Shown here: piece by piece, positions 42,179 to 53,625 of the stretch
How positions within the stretch are numbered: the first letter of the stretch is position 1
How the letters are laid out: each line of letters opens with the position of its first letter
Source of the DNA: Listeria welshimeri serovar 6b str. SLCC5334
GTDB taxonomy: Bacteria > Bacillota > Bacilli > Lactobacillales > Listeriaceae
Assembly (NCBI RefSeq): GCF_000060285.1
Contig: NC_008555.1
Coordinates: forward strand, 1,116,001-1,180,000
Reading direction: 5' to 3'
Length of the DNA: 64,000 nucleotides
Notes under the pieces: generated by a model
Database searches by the model: none
The model's input: the letters and a program-made list of their open reading frames with translations, nothing else
Told to the model about the DNA's origin: nothing
Position numbers and translations under genes: made by a program

Positions 42179-43537
42179 ATGAACAAGATCTTAATTGCAG
42201 CTGCATCAAGTGGCGCTGGGAAAACAACCATAACGCTCGGAATTATGCGTGCCCTCAAACAAAGAGGTTTAGTGGTTCAGCCATTTAAGGTTGGACCAGA
42301 TTATATTGACACAAATTATCATCAAGCGATAACAGGGGAAGCATCCATCAATTTAGATAGTTTTCTAATTGATGATGAAGACATGCTCGCGGCACTTTTT
42401 CAGAAGCATGGGAAGGTGGCTGACATTTCGGTCATTGAAGGTGTGATGGGGTTGTTTGATGGACTTGGTACTCATCGTGATAATGCAAGCACGTCCTTTA
42501 TTGCCAAATGTACGAAAACACCAGTCATTTTAGTTGTAGATGGAAAAGCAATTTCGACTTCAGCGGCGGCAATTGTTGATGGTTTTAATCGTTTTGACCC
42601 AGAGCTTGCTATTGCTGGCGTGATTATTAATCGAGTGGCTTCAGAAAATCATTTTTCATTGATCAAAGGGGCGATTGAACGTTATACGGATGTCCCTGTG
42701 TTAGGTTATTTACCGAAAAATGCGGCAGTGGCACTTCCAGAAAGACATCTTGGTTTAGTACCTCAAGAAGAAATGGCAGAATTAGATGCAAAATGGGAGT
42801 TGCTTGGTGATTTAATCGGCGAACATGTGGATTTAGATAGATTGTTAGAAATTAGTAAGACTGGTGCAGATTTAGATATAACATCACCTGAGATAAATGT
42901 GCCAGACTTTTCTGGGATACGCGTTGCTTATGCGCTAGACGCCGCATTTCATTTTTATTATCAAGATAATTTGGAGCTGATTCGTTCAACTGGTGCTAGG
43001 TTGATTCCATTTAGTCCACTAGAAGATAGGGAAGTTCCAGAAGCAGATTTTATCTATATTGGTGGCGGTTTTCCAGAAGTTTTTGCGGAGCGCCTTGCGA
43101 AGAATAAAACGATGCGAGAATCGATTTTAACTGCGCATGAAAAAGGCAAGCCGGTTTATGCCGAATGCGGCGGTTTAATGTATCTTGGTTCGAGCTTGGA
43201 AATGGAAGACGAATGTTATGAAATGGTGGGCGTTTTTGCAGGGGTTAGTAAGATGACAACACGACTTCGGAAGTTCGGTTATTGTATCGCGGAACCGCTA
43301 GCAGACACACTGATTGGCGAGAAGGGAACTGCTATCCGGGGTCATGAATTTCATCATTCTGTTTTTGAAACAACGGAAAAACCTTGCATGAAACTTTTGA
43401 AAAAGCGAGATGGCGAAATTGTTAAAGAATGGTATGGCGGCTATCAAAAGGGTCATACATTCGCGAGTTACTTGCATATTCATTTCTATCAAAACCCAGC
43501 CATTTTAACGCATATGTTTGGAGCTTGTAGAAAATGA
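42179..43537 (+). CDS. cbiA: CbiA cobyrinate a,c-diamide synthase
   Basis: A 452-residue glutamine- and ATP-dependent amidase of two domains. The N-terminal P-loop [16 protein letters not shown] and the C-terminal glutaminase-like domain with [16 protein letters not shown] (catalytic cysteine) and HEFHHSVFE are clear. First gene of the cbi operon, behind the riboswitch. It overlaps cbiB by 4 bases. Confidence 0.95.
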   Translation: MNKILIAAASSGAGKTTITLGIMRALKQRGLVVQPFKVGPDYIDTNYHQAITGEASINLDSFLIDDEDMLAALFQKHGKVADISVIEGVMGLFDGLGTHRDNASTSFIAKCTKTPVILVVDGKAISTSAAAIVDGFNRFDPELAIAGVIINRVASENHFSLIKGAIERYTDVPVLGYLPKNAAVALPERHLGLVPQEEMAELDAKWELLGDLIGEHVDLDRLLEISKTGADLDITSPEINVPDFSGIRVAYALDAAFHFYYQDNLELIRSTGARLIPFSPLEDREVPEADFIYIGGGFPEVFAERLAKNKTMRESILTAHEKGKPVYAECGGLMYLGSSLEMEDECYEMVGVFAGVSKMTTRLRKFGYCIAEPLADTLIGEKGTAIRGHEFHHSVFETTEKPCMKLLKKRDGEIVKEWYGGYQKGHTFASYLHIHFYQNPAILTHMFGACRK

Positions 43538-44481
43538 CATTACTATTCTATACAGCATCATTTATTTTAGATTGTTTGTTAGGGGATCCTTATAGCTGGC
43601 CGCATCCAATTAAAGCAATTGGCAATTGGATTCAATTATTAACTAATATTTTGCGAAAAAATTTTCACGGGAAATCATTATATTTTGCTGGAGGAGTGTT
43701 ATTTTTACTCACGGTTGGTTTGACGGGAGTTCTAACATGGTTCATTTTAATGATCAGCGCAAAAATCGCTTTCTGGCTTTACGCAGCTTTTTTTGTCTAC
43801 TTTAGTTATACAACACTCGCGATGACTTGCCTTGCGAAAGAGGCGTGGAAAATTCAGCGGACATTATCGAGCGGAGATTTGGTTGCGGCGAGAGTGCAGG
43901 TTGGGATGATTGTTGGTCGTGATACAGAGAAGCTAACAGCAGAACAAATCAGTAAAGCAACAATAGAAACAGTGGCCGAAAATACAGCAGATGGCGTTAT
44001 CGCACCATTATTTTATTTGTTTATTGGTGGGCCAGTACTTGCTTTAATGTATAAGGCAGTCAATACACTGGATTCGATGGTCGGTTATAAAAATGAAAAG
44101 TACCGAGCCATTGGTTTTGTATCAGCAAAAATGGACGATATAGCCAATTTTATTCCTGCGAGATTATCTTGGTTTTTCTTAGTAATTGCTAGTTTTATTT
44201 TAAGATATGATGGGCGTGCGTCTTGGGTGATAGGTCTTCGGGACCGGAAAAACCATACGAGTCCTAATTGTGCTTATCCGGAAGGTGCAGTAGCTGGAGC
44301 ACTTGGTATAACACTAGGTGGAACACATGAATACTTCGGCGAAACAGTTGTTAAACCGACAATTGGAAGTGGAACTAAACCAGTCACGCAAAAAGAAATC
44401 AGCCAAACGATTCATTTGTTATACACAGCCTCCACTATTGCTTTTATCGTTTTTGCATGTATATATCTACTATTATTTTAA
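43534..44481 (+). CDS. cbiB: CbiB adenosylcobinamide-phosphate synthase
   Basis: A 315-residue membrane enzyme attaching aminopropanol phosphate (from CobD) to adenosylcobyric acid. The start [22 protein letters not shown] and the polar loop [17 protein letters not shown] are diagnostic; about five hydrophobic segments are visible. Confidence 0.94.
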   Translation: MTLLFYTASFILDCLLGDPYSWPHPIKAIGNWIQLLTNILRKNFHGKSLYFAGGVLFLLTVGLTGVLTWFILMISAKIAFWLYAAFFVYFSYTTLAMTCLAKEAWKIQRTLSSGDLVAARVQVGMIVGRDTEKLTAEQISKATIETVAENTADGVIAPLFYLFIGGPVLALMYKAVNTLDSMVGYKNEKYRAIGFVSAKMDDIANFIPARLSWFFLVIASFILRYDGRASWVIGLRDRKNHTSPNCAYPEGAVAGALGITLGGTHEYFGETVVKPTIGSGTKPVTQKEISQTIHLLYTASTIAFIVFACIYLLLF

Positions 44482-44493
44482 AGGAGTGGCACA

Positions 44494-45126
44494 ATGAATT
44501 ATATTAAAAATCCAGCTAAAATTGAAGAGAAAAGTTTTGAAATCATTCAACAAATTATTGATGATATTCGCCCAGATTACACGTTTCAAAATAAATGGGA
44601 GGAAGCTATTATCAAACGCGCGATACATACAACGGCAGATTTTGATTACTTGGATAGCTTAGTTTTTCAACAAGATGTGATCCAGGAAATTATTCACGTT
44701 CTTCAAAATAAAGGAACTATTTTTACCGATACCAATATGGCGCTTAGTGGCATTAATAAACGACTTTTAGATGAACTTGGTTGTAAATATCATTGTTATG
44801 TGAGCGATCCTGAAACAATAGAAATTGCTAAACAGCATGGTATTACGCGCTCTATGGCAGGAATAAAACTTGCCTCTTTAAAAGATGGACCGAAAATATT
44901 TGTACTAGGAAATGCGCCAACTGCAGTTTATAAGATTATCGAGATGACAGAAAGTGGTCAGTTGCAAGCGGATGCAGTCGTGGCAGTTCCTGTTGGCTTT
45001 GTTGGTGCGGCAGAATGCAAAGAAGAAATGCTTGAAACCGACATCCCAGCTATTGTCGCTCGTGGCCGAAAAGGTGGTAGTAATCTTGCGGCGGCTATCA
45101 TTAATGCAATCTTGATTACGATGTAA
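44494..45126 (+). CDS. cbiC: CbiC cobalt-precorrin-8 methylmutase
   Basis: A 210-residue enzyme shifting the C11 methyl to C12. The family features are DTNMALSGINKRLL, GNAPTAVYKIIEM and PVGFVGAAECKEEML. AAAGGAG precedes the ATG. Confidence 0.94.
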   Translation: MNYIKNPAKIEEKSFEIIQQIIDDIRPDYTFQNKWEEAIIKRAIHTTADFDYLDSLVFQQDVIQEIIHVLQNKGTIFTDTNMALSGINKRLLDELGCKYHCYVSDPETIEIAKQHGITRSMAGIKLASLKDGPKIFVLGNAPTAVYKIIEMTESGQLQADAVVAVPVGFVGAAECKEEMLETDIPAIVARGRKGGSNLAAAIINAILITM

Positions 45127-45141
45127 AGAAGGCGACAAGTA

Positions 45142-46263
45142 ATGGAAGATTTTATTTATTATAATGGCAAAAAATATCGTAAAGGTTATACAACTGGGAC
45201 ATGTGCAGCAGCTGCAGCAAAAGCGTGTGTCGAAATGATTCTAACCCAAGAAGAAGTAAGTGCAGTGCAAGTTACGACAACTGGTGGAACTATTCTTGAA
45301 ATCCCAGTAGCACATCAACAATTTTCTAAAAAAAGAGCAACTGCAGCAGTTCAAAAAGATGGTGGCGATGATATTGATGCGACACACGGAATGTGGATTT
45401 TTGTAGATGTGGAATTAACAAATAGCACTGAAGTTGTATTAGATGGTGGTGTTGGAATTGGTCGAGCGACGCAAAAAGGTATTTCTGTTGCAGTTGGAGA
45501 GGCAGCGATAAATCCGGCTCCTCGCAAAAACATTTTAGAAGCGGTACGAAAATCACTTGGAGAACATCGTGGTGCCAACATTTTAGTTTATGCTCCAGAA
45601 GGGGAAGAACGCGCAAAACGAACAATGAATAGCAACTTAGGGATTATTGGTGGAATTTCTATTTTAGGAACGACTGGTATTGTTACTCCCATGTCTGATG
45701 AAGGTTGGAAAAAATCGCTGTCAATGGAACTAGAAATGAAACGTAATCAAGGACTCGAGCAAATTATTCTCGTTCCAGGTAATTACGGGGATGATTTTGT
45801 TCAACATACACTTGGTTTCTCAAGTAATAACATTGTGTCAATGAGTAATTTCGTTGGTTATATGCTAAAAGAAACACAACGCCTTGCCTTCAAAAAAGTA
45901 CTGATGGTCGGTCATTTTGGCAAACTGGTGAAAGTGTCTGCGGGAATTTTTACAACATATAGCAAAGATGCAGATGCTCGTGCCGAAATCTTAGTTGCTA
46001 ATTTAGCTTTACTCGGCGCGCCATTATCACTTTTACAAGAAGTAGAGAAGTGTAATACGACAGAGGCAGCCGGTGAATTAATTGAAGAAGCTGGTTACAC
46101 ACATGTTTATGAAGTGATTGCACAAAAAATAAAAGCAAGGTCAGAACGCTTTTTGAAATTTACAAAACCAAGTGTAGAAATTGATGTGGTTACTTTTTCG
46201 ACGGAGCGTGGATTGCTTGCTACAACGAAAGATATCGATGTATTGCGGGAGGAATGGCAATGA
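45142..46263 (+). CDS. cbiD: CbiD cobalt-precorrin-5B C1-methyltransferase
   Basis: A 373-residue enzyme of the anaerobic pathway. It starts with the family pattern [21 protein letters not shown], then [11 protein letters not shown] and the C-terminal [21 protein letters not shown] segment. It overlaps cbiE by 4 bases. Confidence 0.94.
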   Translation: MEDFIYYNGKKYRKGYTTGTCAAAAAKACVEMILTQEEVSAVQVTTTGGTILEIPVAHQQFSKKRATAAVQKDGGDDIDATHGMWIFVDVELTNSTEVVLDGGVGIGRATQKGISVAVGEAAINPAPRKNILEAVRKSLGEHRGANILVYAPEGEERAKRTMNSNLGIIGGISILGTTGIVTPMSDEGWKKSLSMELEMKRNQGLEQIILVPGNYGDDFVQHTLGFSSNNIVSMSNFVGYMLKETQRLAFKKVLMVGHFGKLVKVSAGIFTTYSKDADARAEILVANLALLGAPLSLLQEVEKCNTTEAAGELIEEAGYTHVYEVIAQKIKARSERFLKFTKPSVEIDVVTFSTERGLLATTKDIDVLREEWQ

Positions 46264-46856
46264 TTACGATTGTTGGAATTGGGCCAGGAGATACGAATTT
46301 GCTAATAAATGAAGCAAGACAGGCTTTAAGTTCGGCAGATACAGTTTATGGATCAAACAGGCAATTGCAAGAAATTGCGAATTTAACTACTGCAACTCCA
46401 ATACTTTTACCAAAAAAATTAGCTGATTTGACAAACATTCCTCATCAAGATAAAAATGTGGTGATTCTAGCATCCGGAGACCCACTGTTATACGGAATTG
46501 GTAACTGGGCGATAGCAAATTTTTCGGAGGATATCCGGGTTATTCCTGGTATCAGTGCTATCCAAATGATGTTTCACAAAATCAAATTACCAATGAATGA
46601 TTGTTTTATTACGAGCAGCCATGGGAAAACACCAAACTTCGACTTTTTATTACAGCATGAAAAAGTCGCAATGGTGACGGATACGATTATTGGACCATAT
46701 GAAATAGCTGCTGAAATTTTAAAACGAAATTTAAACAAAATCATTTTTATTGGTGAAAATTTAAGCGCTAAAGAGGAACGAATTCACAAGTTAAGACCAG
46801 CCGAAGTTGCTAAAAAATACGATATGAATGTAGTGGTGATTGTTGATGAAAGATGA
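46260..46856 (+). CDS. cbiE: CbiE cobalt-precorrin-7 C5-methyltransferase
   Basis: A 198-residue SAM-dependent tetrapyrrole methylase: [11 protein letters not shown] loop at the start, [11 protein letters not shown] and [15 protein letters not shown] 46260 is preferred, 7 bases after GGGAGG; an ATG two codons earlier is too close. It works with CbiT, the next gene, and overlaps it. Confidence 0.92.
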   Translation: MITIVGIGPGDTNLLINEARQALSSADTVYGSNRQLQEIANLTTATPILLPKKLADLTNIPHQDKNVVILASGDPLLYGIGNWAIANFSEDIRVIPGISAIQMMFHKIKLPMNDCFITSSHGKTPNFDFLLQHEKVAMVTDTIIGPYEIAAEILKRNLNKIIFIGENLSAKEERIHKLRPAEVAKKYDMNVVVIVDER

Positions 46857-47415
46857 AGTATTTATTCGTGGCAAAGTTCCAATGACAAAAGCAGAGGTTC
46901 GAGCGGCAAGTATCGATTTACTTGGATTAGATGAAACATGTAAAAAATTACTTGATGTTGGTGCCGGAACTGGGAGTGTGGGACTTCAAGTTGCTTGTAA
47001 TTTTCCGGAAATCGAAGTGACTGCAATAGAGCGCAATCCGGTTGCAGTGGACTTAATCAAACGAAATCAAGTGAAATTTGGTCTAGAAAATGTAAAAGTC
47101 ATAGAAGCTTACGCGCCAATCGAATTAAATGAAAATGAAAAGTTTGATGCTATTTTTATTGGTGGCAGCGGTGGAAATTTAACCGAAATTATTGACTGGT
47201 CACTGGCGCATTTGAATCCCAGTGGACGTTTAGTACTTAATTTTATTTTGCTGGAAAATGCGCTAACTGCAATGAACCATTTAGAAAAATTATCTGTGTA
47301 CGAATTAATAATGAAGCAAATCCAAGTTTCGAGTTGGCATAAACTTGGAGCGGGACACTATTTTGAACCACAAAATCCAACCGTGATTATCGGCTGTAAA
47401 AAACTAGAGGAGTGA
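46846..47415 (+). CDS. cbiT: CbiT cobalt-precorrin-6B C15-methyltransferase/decarboxylase
   Basis: A 189-residue class I SAM methyltransferase. The SAM-binding loop [16 protein letters not shown] and [12 protein letters not shown] acid are visible. ATG 46846 lies inside the end of cbiE (11-base overlap). In many organisms it is fused to CbiE as CobL; here they are separate. Confidence 0.93.
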   Translation: MKDEVFIRGKVPMTKAEVRAASIDLLGLDETCKKLLDVGAGTGSVGLQVACNFPEIEVTAIERNPVAVDLIKRNQVKFGLENVKVIEAYAPIELNENEKFDAIFIGGSGGNLTEIIDWSLAHLNPSGRLVLNFILLENALTAMNHLEKLSVYELIMKQIQVSSWHKLGAGHYFEPQNPTVIIGCKKLEE

Positions 47416-47420
47416 AGAAA

Positions 47421-48170
47421 ATGGCAGAAGTACATTTCGTCGGAGCAGGACCAGGAGATAAAGAATTAATCACACTAAAAGGATATCAACTATTAAAAGA
47501 AGCAGATGTTGTAATTTATGCAGGGTCACTCGTGAATCCAGAGTTATTGGACTATTGTAAAGCAGGTTCAGAAATCCATAATAGTGCGACAATGAACTTA
47601 ATTGAAATTATCGATTGTATGGAAGCAGGTGTTACGGCTGGAAAAGAAGTGGTTCGTCTGCAAACAGGGGATTTCTCTATTTATGGTTCGATTCGTGAAC
47701 AAGTCGAGGAAATGAAAAAACGAGGTATTCCTTTCACTTGTACGCCAGGCGTGAGTTCATTCCTTGGCGCGGCAAGTAGCTTTGGTGTGGAGTATACGGT
47801 TCCTGAAGTAAGTCAGAGTGTGATTATTACTAGAATGGCAGGCAGAACTCCAGTACCCGCACGCGAATCACTCAGATCTTATGCTGCACACCAAACTTCC
47901 ATGGTTATTTTCTTATCGGTTCAAGGTATTCGAAAAGTAGTTTCAGAACTAATTAAAGGCGGTTATAAACCTGAAACTAAAGCAGCGGTTATTTATAAAG
48001 CAACTTGGGCAGAAGAAAAGAAAGTAACTGGCACACTAAAAGATATCGCGGAAAAAGTGACGGAAGCAGGAATTACGAAAACAGCGCTTATTATGGTCGG
48101 CGATTTTCTTGGCGAAGAGTTTTATTATTCCAAGCTATATGACAAGGACTTTAAACATGAATATAGATAA
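47421..48170 (+). CDS. cbiF: CbiF cobalt-precorrin-4 C11-methyltransferase
   Basis: A 249-residue tetrapyrrole methylase: [30 protein letters not shown] and [19 protein letters not shown] 47421 follows GAGGAGTGAAGAAA. It overlaps cbiG by 14 bases. Confidence 0.94.
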   Translation: MAEVHFVGAGPGDKELITLKGYQLLKEADVVIYAGSLVNPELLDYCKAGSEIHNSATMNLIEIIDCMEAGVTAGKEVVRLQTGDFSIYGSIREQVEEMKKRGIPFTCTPGVSSFLGAASSFGVEYTVPEVSQSVIITRMAGRTPVPARESLRSYAAHQTSMVIFLSVQGIRKVVSELIKGGYKPETKAAVIYKATWAEEKKVTGTLKDIAEKVTEAGITKTALIMVGDFLGEEFYYSKLYDKDFKHEYR

Positions 48171-49188
48171 ACTGGCAATCATTGCCGTTACAGAACGTGG
48201 TCGGGATTTAGCAATCACATTGACAAAAAAAATACCGGCAACCATTTTTGTACCAGAGAAACATCAAAATGAAGATACACTTGCTTTAACTCCAAATTTC
48301 GGAACAGCTATGCGCGAAATTTTCACACAATATCAAGCATTGATTTGTATCATGGCAACAGGAATTGCGGTTCGCACACTTGCTCCGGTTATTCGGGATA
48401 AATTGTCTGATCCAGCAGTACTTGTGATGGATGAATATGGCCAGTTTATTATTAGCTTACTTTCTGGACACGTTGGCGGTGCAAATGAGTTAACCGAGCA
48501 AATTGCTGAATTCACCGGGGGCGTATCCGTTATAACTACTGCTACGGACTGCTCAAATGTGGCTGCAATCGACAATATCGCCAAAGAAATAAATGGTTAC
48601 TTACCAGAGTTTAAAACAACCACTAAACGTATCAATGGTCTTCTCGCAGCAGGAAAAGAAGTCAGTTTACGCGTAGATGAACCCCTAGATATTGATACTA
48701 GAGGTTTTACCAACAAAGAAGTTAGCCCACAAATTTATATTTCGACTAAAAATAATTTACCAACTACAGGAGTAGAACGAATCCAGCTTATACCCAAGCA
48801 ATTTGTCCTTGGTGTTGGCTGTAAAAAGGGTATTTCTTTAGACATAATCGATACAGCTTTTACGCATTTTTGTGAACAAGAAAACATACATCCACGAGCC
48901 TTTCAGGAAATCCATAGTATTACCTTAAAAGCAGAAGAAGCAGCCATTCTTCATTTAGCAAAAAAATGGGGTATCGAGTTTATTGTTCATCCAGCAGAAG
49001 AGTTACAAACAGTGGCTGAAAAATACCCAACATCCGCATTTGTTCAAAAAACGGTACAAGTAGGAAATGTCGCCTTGTCCTCAGCAGATATTGGCAGTAA
49101 CGGAAATGTCATTACAAGCCGATTTGCCGAAAATGGTGTGACATTCGCAGCAGGAAAATTAACTAAAAATAATGAGGTGGCAAAATGA
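48157..49188 (+). CDS. cbiG: CbiG cobalt-precorrin-5A hydrolase
   Basis: A 343-residue enzyme opening the lactone and releasing acetaldehyde. Features are the middle [19 protein letters not shown] and [18 protein letters not shown], and the C-terminal domain starting near [14 protein letters not shown] 48157 has CAAGGA upstream; longer starts lie in cbiF. It overlaps cbiH by 4 bases. Confidence 0.93.
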   Translation: MNIDKLAIIAVTERGRDLAITLTKKIPATIFVPEKHQNEDTLALTPNFGTAMREIFTQYQALICIMATGIAVRTLAPVIRDKLSDPAVLVMDEYGQFIISLLSGHVGGANELTEQIAEFTGGVSVITTATDCSNVAAIDNIAKEINGYLPEFKTTTKRINGLLAAGKEVSLRVDEPLDIDTRGFTNKEVSPQIYISTKNNLPTTGVERIQLIPKQFVLGVGCKKGISLDIIDTAFTHFCEQENIHPRAFQEIHSITLKAEEAAILHLAKKWGIEFIVHPAEELQTVAEKYPTSAFVQKTVQVGNVALSSADIGSNGNVITSRFAENGVTFAAGKLTKNNEVAK

Positions 49189-49910
49189 TTTATGTAATCG
49201 GAATTGGTCCAGGAGATAAACGATTAATGACTGGAGAAGCACTGCAAGCAATAGAAGAAGCTGAGGTGATTGTTGGTTATGTAACATATATCAAGTTAAT
49301 CAAAGAACTAATTAAACATAAAGAAGTAGTAAAAACGGGTATGCGCCGCGAAATTGACCGCTGCCAAGAAGCTGTAGATATTGCATTAACTGGGAAAAAA
49401 GTTGCCGTTGTTTCCAGTGGAGATGCTGGAATTTATGGTATGGCAGGTTTAGTTTTAGAACTTGCAGAAAAAAGTGATCCAGCTTTAGAAGTCAAAGTCA
49501 TCCCTGGAATTACTGCAAGTATTGGAGCAGCTGCTGTCTTAGGTGCGCCAATCATGCACGATTTTTGCCATATTAGCTTAAGTGATTTAATGACACCTTG
49601 GGAAGTTATCGAAAAACGTCTAACACACGCGGCAATGGCCGATTTCGTTGTTTGTTTTTATAATCCAAGAAGTAAAGGGCGCGCCAACCATTTGGCAAAC
49701 GCTTTTCAAAAGATGATGGAACATAAATCAAGAGATACGGTAGTCGGGATCGTCAAAGATGTTGGTCGAAAAGAAGAACGAAAAATCATCACAACGATGC
49801 AAGACATAGATTACGAATTAGTAGATATGACAACGATGGTTATTGTTGGAAATAAAGAAACATACGTGAAAAACGGCAAAATGATTACACCACGAGGCTA
49901 TTCATTATGA
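49185..49910 (+). CDS. cbiH: CbiH cobalt-precorrin-3 C17-methyltransferase
   Basis: A 241-residue methylase that also drives ring contraction: VIGIGPGDKRLMTGEAL, SSGDAGIYGMAGL, VIPGITASIGAAAVLG and FYNPRSKGRANHL. It overlaps cbiJ by 4 bases. Confidence 0.94.
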   Translation: MIYVIGIGPGDKRLMTGEALQAIEEAEVIVGYVTYIKLIKELIKHKEVVKTGMRREIDRCQEAVDIALTGKKVAVVSSGDAGIYGMAGLVLELAEKSDPALEVKVIPGITASIGAAAVLGAPIMHDFCHISLSDLMTPWEVIEKRLTHAAMADFVVCFYNPRSKGRANHLANAFQKMMEHKSRDTVVGIVKDVGRKEERKIITTMQDIDYELVDMTTMVIVGNKETYVKNGKMITPRGYSL

Positions 49911-50659
49911 TTTTCGTGCTTGGAGGAACTTCAGATAGTTTGTTAATTAGTGACTGGCTTACTGAAACAAAGCAACCCTTCATTCTTTCTGTTGCAACAG
50001 ATTACGGTGAAACTTTAGCTAAACAACATGCCGAAAATGTGTTTTGTGGCAGATTATCAAAAGAAGAAATGTGTACAAAATGGCACTCAGAAAATGTTCA
50101 ACTCGTTATTGATGCAACCCATCCATTTGCAACTATCGTTTCGGAAACCGCAATGGAAGCTTGTAAAGAAACGGAAATTCCATATATTCGTTTTGAACGT
50201 ACAAGCGAACAAACAGATAATACTTATCTAGTAGCGGATATAGAAGAAGCCTGTAAAGTTGCTACAGAATTAGGCCAGAGAATTTTCCTTACAACTGGTA
50301 GCAAGAATTTACCTGAATTTGTGGCAGGATTGAGAAATTTGCACATTATCGCTCGTATTTTGCCAGTATCTGATGTCATTCGTTCAGCTGAAGAATTAGG
50401 ACTCGTTGCTGATCAAATTATTGGTATGAAAGGCCCCTTCACTAAAGAAGCGAATCGAACTCAACTAGAAATGACGGGGGCAGATGTTTTAATCACCAAA
50501 GAAAGTGGAAAACAAGGCGGCTTTCAAGAAAAGCTTACGGCAGCGGCAGAATTAGAAATTCCTGTCATCGTGATTCGCCGCAAACAATTAAATTATCCAA
50601 TCGAAATAAATCATTTAACCGAACTACCAGAAATTTTAACTCAATTGGAGGTCTACTAA
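49907..50659 (+). CDS. cbiJ: CbiJ cobalt-precorrin-6A reductase
   Basis: A 250-residue NAD(P)H reductase: FVLGGTSDSLLISDWL start, DATHPFA and TKESGKQGGFQEKL end motif. Its stop shares one base with the next start (TAATG). Confidence 0.92.
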   Translation: MIFVLGGTSDSLLISDWLTETKQPFILSVATDYGETLAKQHAENVFCGRLSKEEMCTKWHSENVQLVIDATHPFATIVSETAMEACKETEIPYIRFERTSEQTDNTYLVADIEEACKVATELGQRIFLTTGSKNLPEFVAGLRNLHIIARILPVSDVIRSAEELGLVADQIIGMKGPFTKEANRTQLEMTGADVLITKESGKQGGFQEKLTAAAELEIPVIVIRRKQLNYPIEINHLTELPEILTQLEVY

Positions 50660-52140
50660 TGGGAAAAGTCATGTTAATTGGCGCAGGTCCTGGAGATGCA
50701 CAACTGCTCACAGTAAAAGGATTAGCCGCACTTCAAAAAGCGGATGTTATTGTGTATGATCGTCTCGTGGAAAAAGCAATGCTCCAAGAACGAAAAGCGA
50801 GCTGCAAACTTATTTATGTGGGAAAAGAACCGTTACATCATCCAATTCCTCAAGAAGAAATCGAACAAATCCTTGTTAGGGAAGCTGCAACAAATGAGCT
50901 TGTCGTTCGCTTGAAAGCAGGTGATCCATATGTATTTGGACGTGGTGGAGAAGAAGGAGAAACACTTTATAAAGCGGGAATTCCTTTTGAAGTTATCCCT
51001 GGAATCACCTCAGCTATTGGTGGACTTGCTTATGCGGGAATTCCGGTCACACACCGTGATTTTGCTTCAAGTTTCCACGTGATTACCGGTCATTTGAAAA
51101 AAGGACGGGATCCACTAGACTGGGAAGCTCTTGCTAGGTTAGAAGGTACACTCGTTTTTCTGATGGGAATGACAAACTTGCCTAATATTTGCGCGAATTT
51201 ACTAGCAAATGGACAAAAACCAGAAACTGGGGTTGCGATTGTGCAATGGGCATCCCGAGGCAAACAATTAACTGTTACTGGAAATTTACAAACTATCGAG
51301 CAAAAAGTAGCAGAGTCCGGTATTTCATCACCTGCGCTTATCGTTGTTGGTGAAGTAGTGAGCTTACGGCCACAGCTTAACTTTTTTGAAGAAATGCCGC
51401 TTTTCCATACCAAAGTCTTACTTCCAAGAGCACGAGCTGGTAAAAGTAAGCTCGCAGAACAAATTCGTGATTTAGGCGGAGAAGTAACAATGTATCCAAA
51501 TATTCAAGTATTGGATGTGACACCAACAAAAACAAAACAAGAATTATGCGAAACTCGTGAAATTATTTTTACATCAAAAGAGGCAGTAGAGCGATTTTTT
51601 AATTATCTAGCGACGCTTCATTTAGATATTCGTACTTTGAAAAATACACACCTCACAGCTATTGGCAAACAAACGAAAGAAGCACTCAGCGAAAAAGGAA
51701 TTGTTCCAGATAGTTTTATACAAAGAAGAAGTGCTGAGTTGATTTTAGAGCATTTAGCAAGATTTCAAAAAAATTCGAGCAATTTGATTATTGGGAGTGT
51801 AGTTGACACAGCAGAAGTTGGCGCTATTTTGTCTAATGTAAAGGCAATAGAAATGATGCCTTTATACGATTTGCGACCAGTGACAGAACGTCCATTTGAT
51901 CTTGAAAGCTTTGAACAAATTTGTTTTTCAAGTTCTCGTTCGGTCCAAAATCTACTCGATGTATTAACAACCGAAGAAAAAGCAATTTTAAAAACGAAAA
52001 CCATCCTTTCCATTGGACGATTCACGAGCGCAACCTTGCAGTCATTTGGTATTAATGATTTTGAAGAAGCTGATAGTGCAACACCAGAGAGCTTAATTGA
52101 ATTAATCCAAAAAACAAAATTAGAAGGAGTACCACAATGA
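50659..52140 (+). CDS. cobA: CobA-HemD fusion: uroporphyrinogen-III methyltransferase/synthase
   Basis: A 493-residue two-enzyme protein. Residues 1-245 are the SUMT methylase (LIGAGPGDAQLLTVKGL, GDPYVFGRGGEEGETL, VIPGITSAIGGLAYAGIPVTHR). Residues about 250-490 are HemD-like (VLLPRARAGKSKLAEQIRD), closing uroporphyrinogen III. The fusion links ring closure to the first B12 methylation. It overlaps cbiK by 4 bases. Confidence 0.93.
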   Translation: MGKVMLIGAGPGDAQLLTVKGLAALQKADVIVYDRLVEKAMLQERKASCKLIYVGKEPLHHPIPQEEIEQILVREAATNELVVRLKAGDPYVFGRGGEEGETLYKAGIPFEVIPGITSAIGGLAYAGIPVTHRDFASSFHVITGHLKKGRDPLDWEALARLEGTLVFLMGMTNLPNICANLLANGQKPETGVAIVQWASRGKQLTVTGNLQTIEQKVAESGISSPALIVVGEVVSLRPQLNFFEEMPLFHTKVLLPRARAGKSKLAEQIRDLGGEVTMYPNIQVLDVTPTKTKQELCETREIIFTSKEAVERFFNYLATLHLDIRTLKNTHLTAIGKQTKEALSEKGIVPDSFIQRRSAELILEHLARFQKNSSNLIIGSVVDTAEVGAILSNVKAIEMMPLYDLRPVTERPFDLESFEQICFSSSRSVQNLLDVLTTEEKAILKTKTILSIGRFTSATLQSFGINDFEEADSATPESLIELIQKTKLEGVPQ

Positions 52141-52922
52141 AAAAAGCCATATTAGTTGTTAGTTTTGGCACTAGTTATCCAGAAACAAGAGAAAAAACCA
52201 TTGAAGCCTGTGAAAAAAGAGTAGCACAAGAATTTCCAGATTACACTGTATTCCGTGCCTTTACATCCAATAAAATTATTAAAAAACTGAAAACCCGCGA
52301 CAACATGCACATAAATACACCCAGTCAGGCTTTAAATCAACTAAAAGAATTAGGCTACAATGAAGTCATTATTCAGTCTTTACATATTATTAGTGGCGGG
52401 GAATTTGAAAAAATCACCGCACAAGTAGAAAAATTTAAGCAGGATTTTGACTCCATTATCGTTAGCCAGCCGTTACTTGATTCTATGAGTGATTATGAAA
52501 AAGCAATCGAAGCCATTCGTCATCAAATGCCAACTCTAAAAGAACAAGAAGCGTTAATTCTTATGGGACACGGTTCGAAACACCATGCTTTTAGTGCCTA
52601 TGCTTGTCTAGATCATATGCTTTTAAATGAACCCATTTATCTCTGTGCTGTAGAAAGCTATCCTGGCCTTGATCAAGTAATTGAACGTTTACAACAAGCG
52701 AATATAAAAAAAGCGCATTTAATGCCATTTATGCTCGTCGCAGGAGATCATGCTACGAATGATATGGCCTCAGATGATGAAGATTCCTGGAAAAGTACAC
52801 TAGAACAAGCCGGAATTCAAACCGAATGTCACTTGCAAGGTTTAGGTGAAAATCCACTTATCCAAGCCCAGTTTATTGACCATATTCATACTGCTATAGA
52901 AAGGGTGAAAGCGCGTGGCTAA
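52137..52922 (+). CDS. cbiK: CbiK anaerobic cobalt chelatase
   Basis: A 261-residue class II chelatase inserting cobalt in sirohydrochlorin. Start LVVSFGTSYPETREKTIEA, catalytic histidine regions QSLHIISGGEFEK and LMGHGSKHHAF, and PFMLVAGDHATNDMASD. It overlaps cbiL by 8 bases. Confidence 0.94.
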   Translation: MKKAILVVSFGTSYPETREKTIEACEKRVAQEFPDYTVFRAFTSNKIIKKLKTRDNMHINTPSQALNQLKELGYNEVIIQSLHIISGGEFEKITAQVEKFKQDFDSIIVSQPLLDSMSDYEKAIEAIRHQMPTLKEQEALILMGHGSKHHAFSAYACLDHMLLNEPIYLCAVESYPGLDQVIERLQQANIKKAHLMPFMLVAGDHATNDMASDDEDSWKSTLEQAGIQTECHLQGLGENPLIQAQFIDHIHTAIERVKARG

Positions 52923-53625
52923 GTTTTATGGCATTGGTACAGGACCAGGCGACAGCAAATTAGTTACGATGGAAGCAGCAGAGCGACTCGGAAAACTAGC
53001 AATTCTTTATACGCCACAACCTAAAAAAGGTGGCGAAAGTTTAGCTAAGAAAATCGTCAGCCCTTATTTAAAAGACACATTAATCATCAAAGAACGCCAT
53101 TTTCCAATGAATTACAACAAAGAAGAAAAAATGCTTGCATGGAGAGAAATTGCGGAAGAAATCAAAACAGATGTTCAAAACGGACATGATGTTGGTTTTA
53201 TCACACTTGGCGACCCAATGGTTTATAGCACCTATAGTTATTTACTGGAACTATTGAAAGGTGACATAGAAACAGTGACGCTCGCAGGCATTTCCTCATT
53301 TTCAAATATCGCCTCCAAAATTGAACTACCTCTTGTGATGGACGAGGAAAGTTTTGCTGTTATTCCAGTAACAGCAGGAGCCAGTAGAATCGAACAAGCA
53401 CTCACATTATTTGACACAGTTGTCTTAATGAAAGCAGCAAGCAATTTACCCCTTCTTACGACATTACTAAAAAAACTGAATTTGCTTGATGCAGCGGTAG
53501 TAGTAAGCGATGTTGCTATGGCGACAGAAAATATCATATACGGCATGCAAAATATCAATCCAGCAGAAAAAATGTCCTATTTTACCACAATTATCGTAAA
53601 AAAAAGATGGGAGCAATATAAATGA
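52915..53625 (+). CDS. cbiL: CbiL cobalt-precorrin-2 C20-methyltransferase
   Basis: A 236-residue tetrapyrrole methylase: FYGIGTGPGDSKLVTMEAA, LGDPMVYSTYSYLLE. GTG start at 52915 with AAAGGGTGAAAG upstream. It overlaps cbiM by 4 bases. Confidence 0.93.
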   Translation: MAKFYGIGTGPGDSKLVTMEAAERLGKLAILYTPQPKKGGESLAKKIVSPYLKDTLIIKERHFPMNYNKEEKMLAWREIAEEIKTDVQNGHDVGFITLGDPMVYSTYSYLLELLKGDIETVTLAGISSFSNIASKIELPLVMDEESFAVIPVTAGASRIEQALTLFDTVVLMKAASNLPLLTTLLKKLNLLDAAVVVSDVAMATENIIYGMQNINPAEKMSYFTTIIVKKRWEQYK

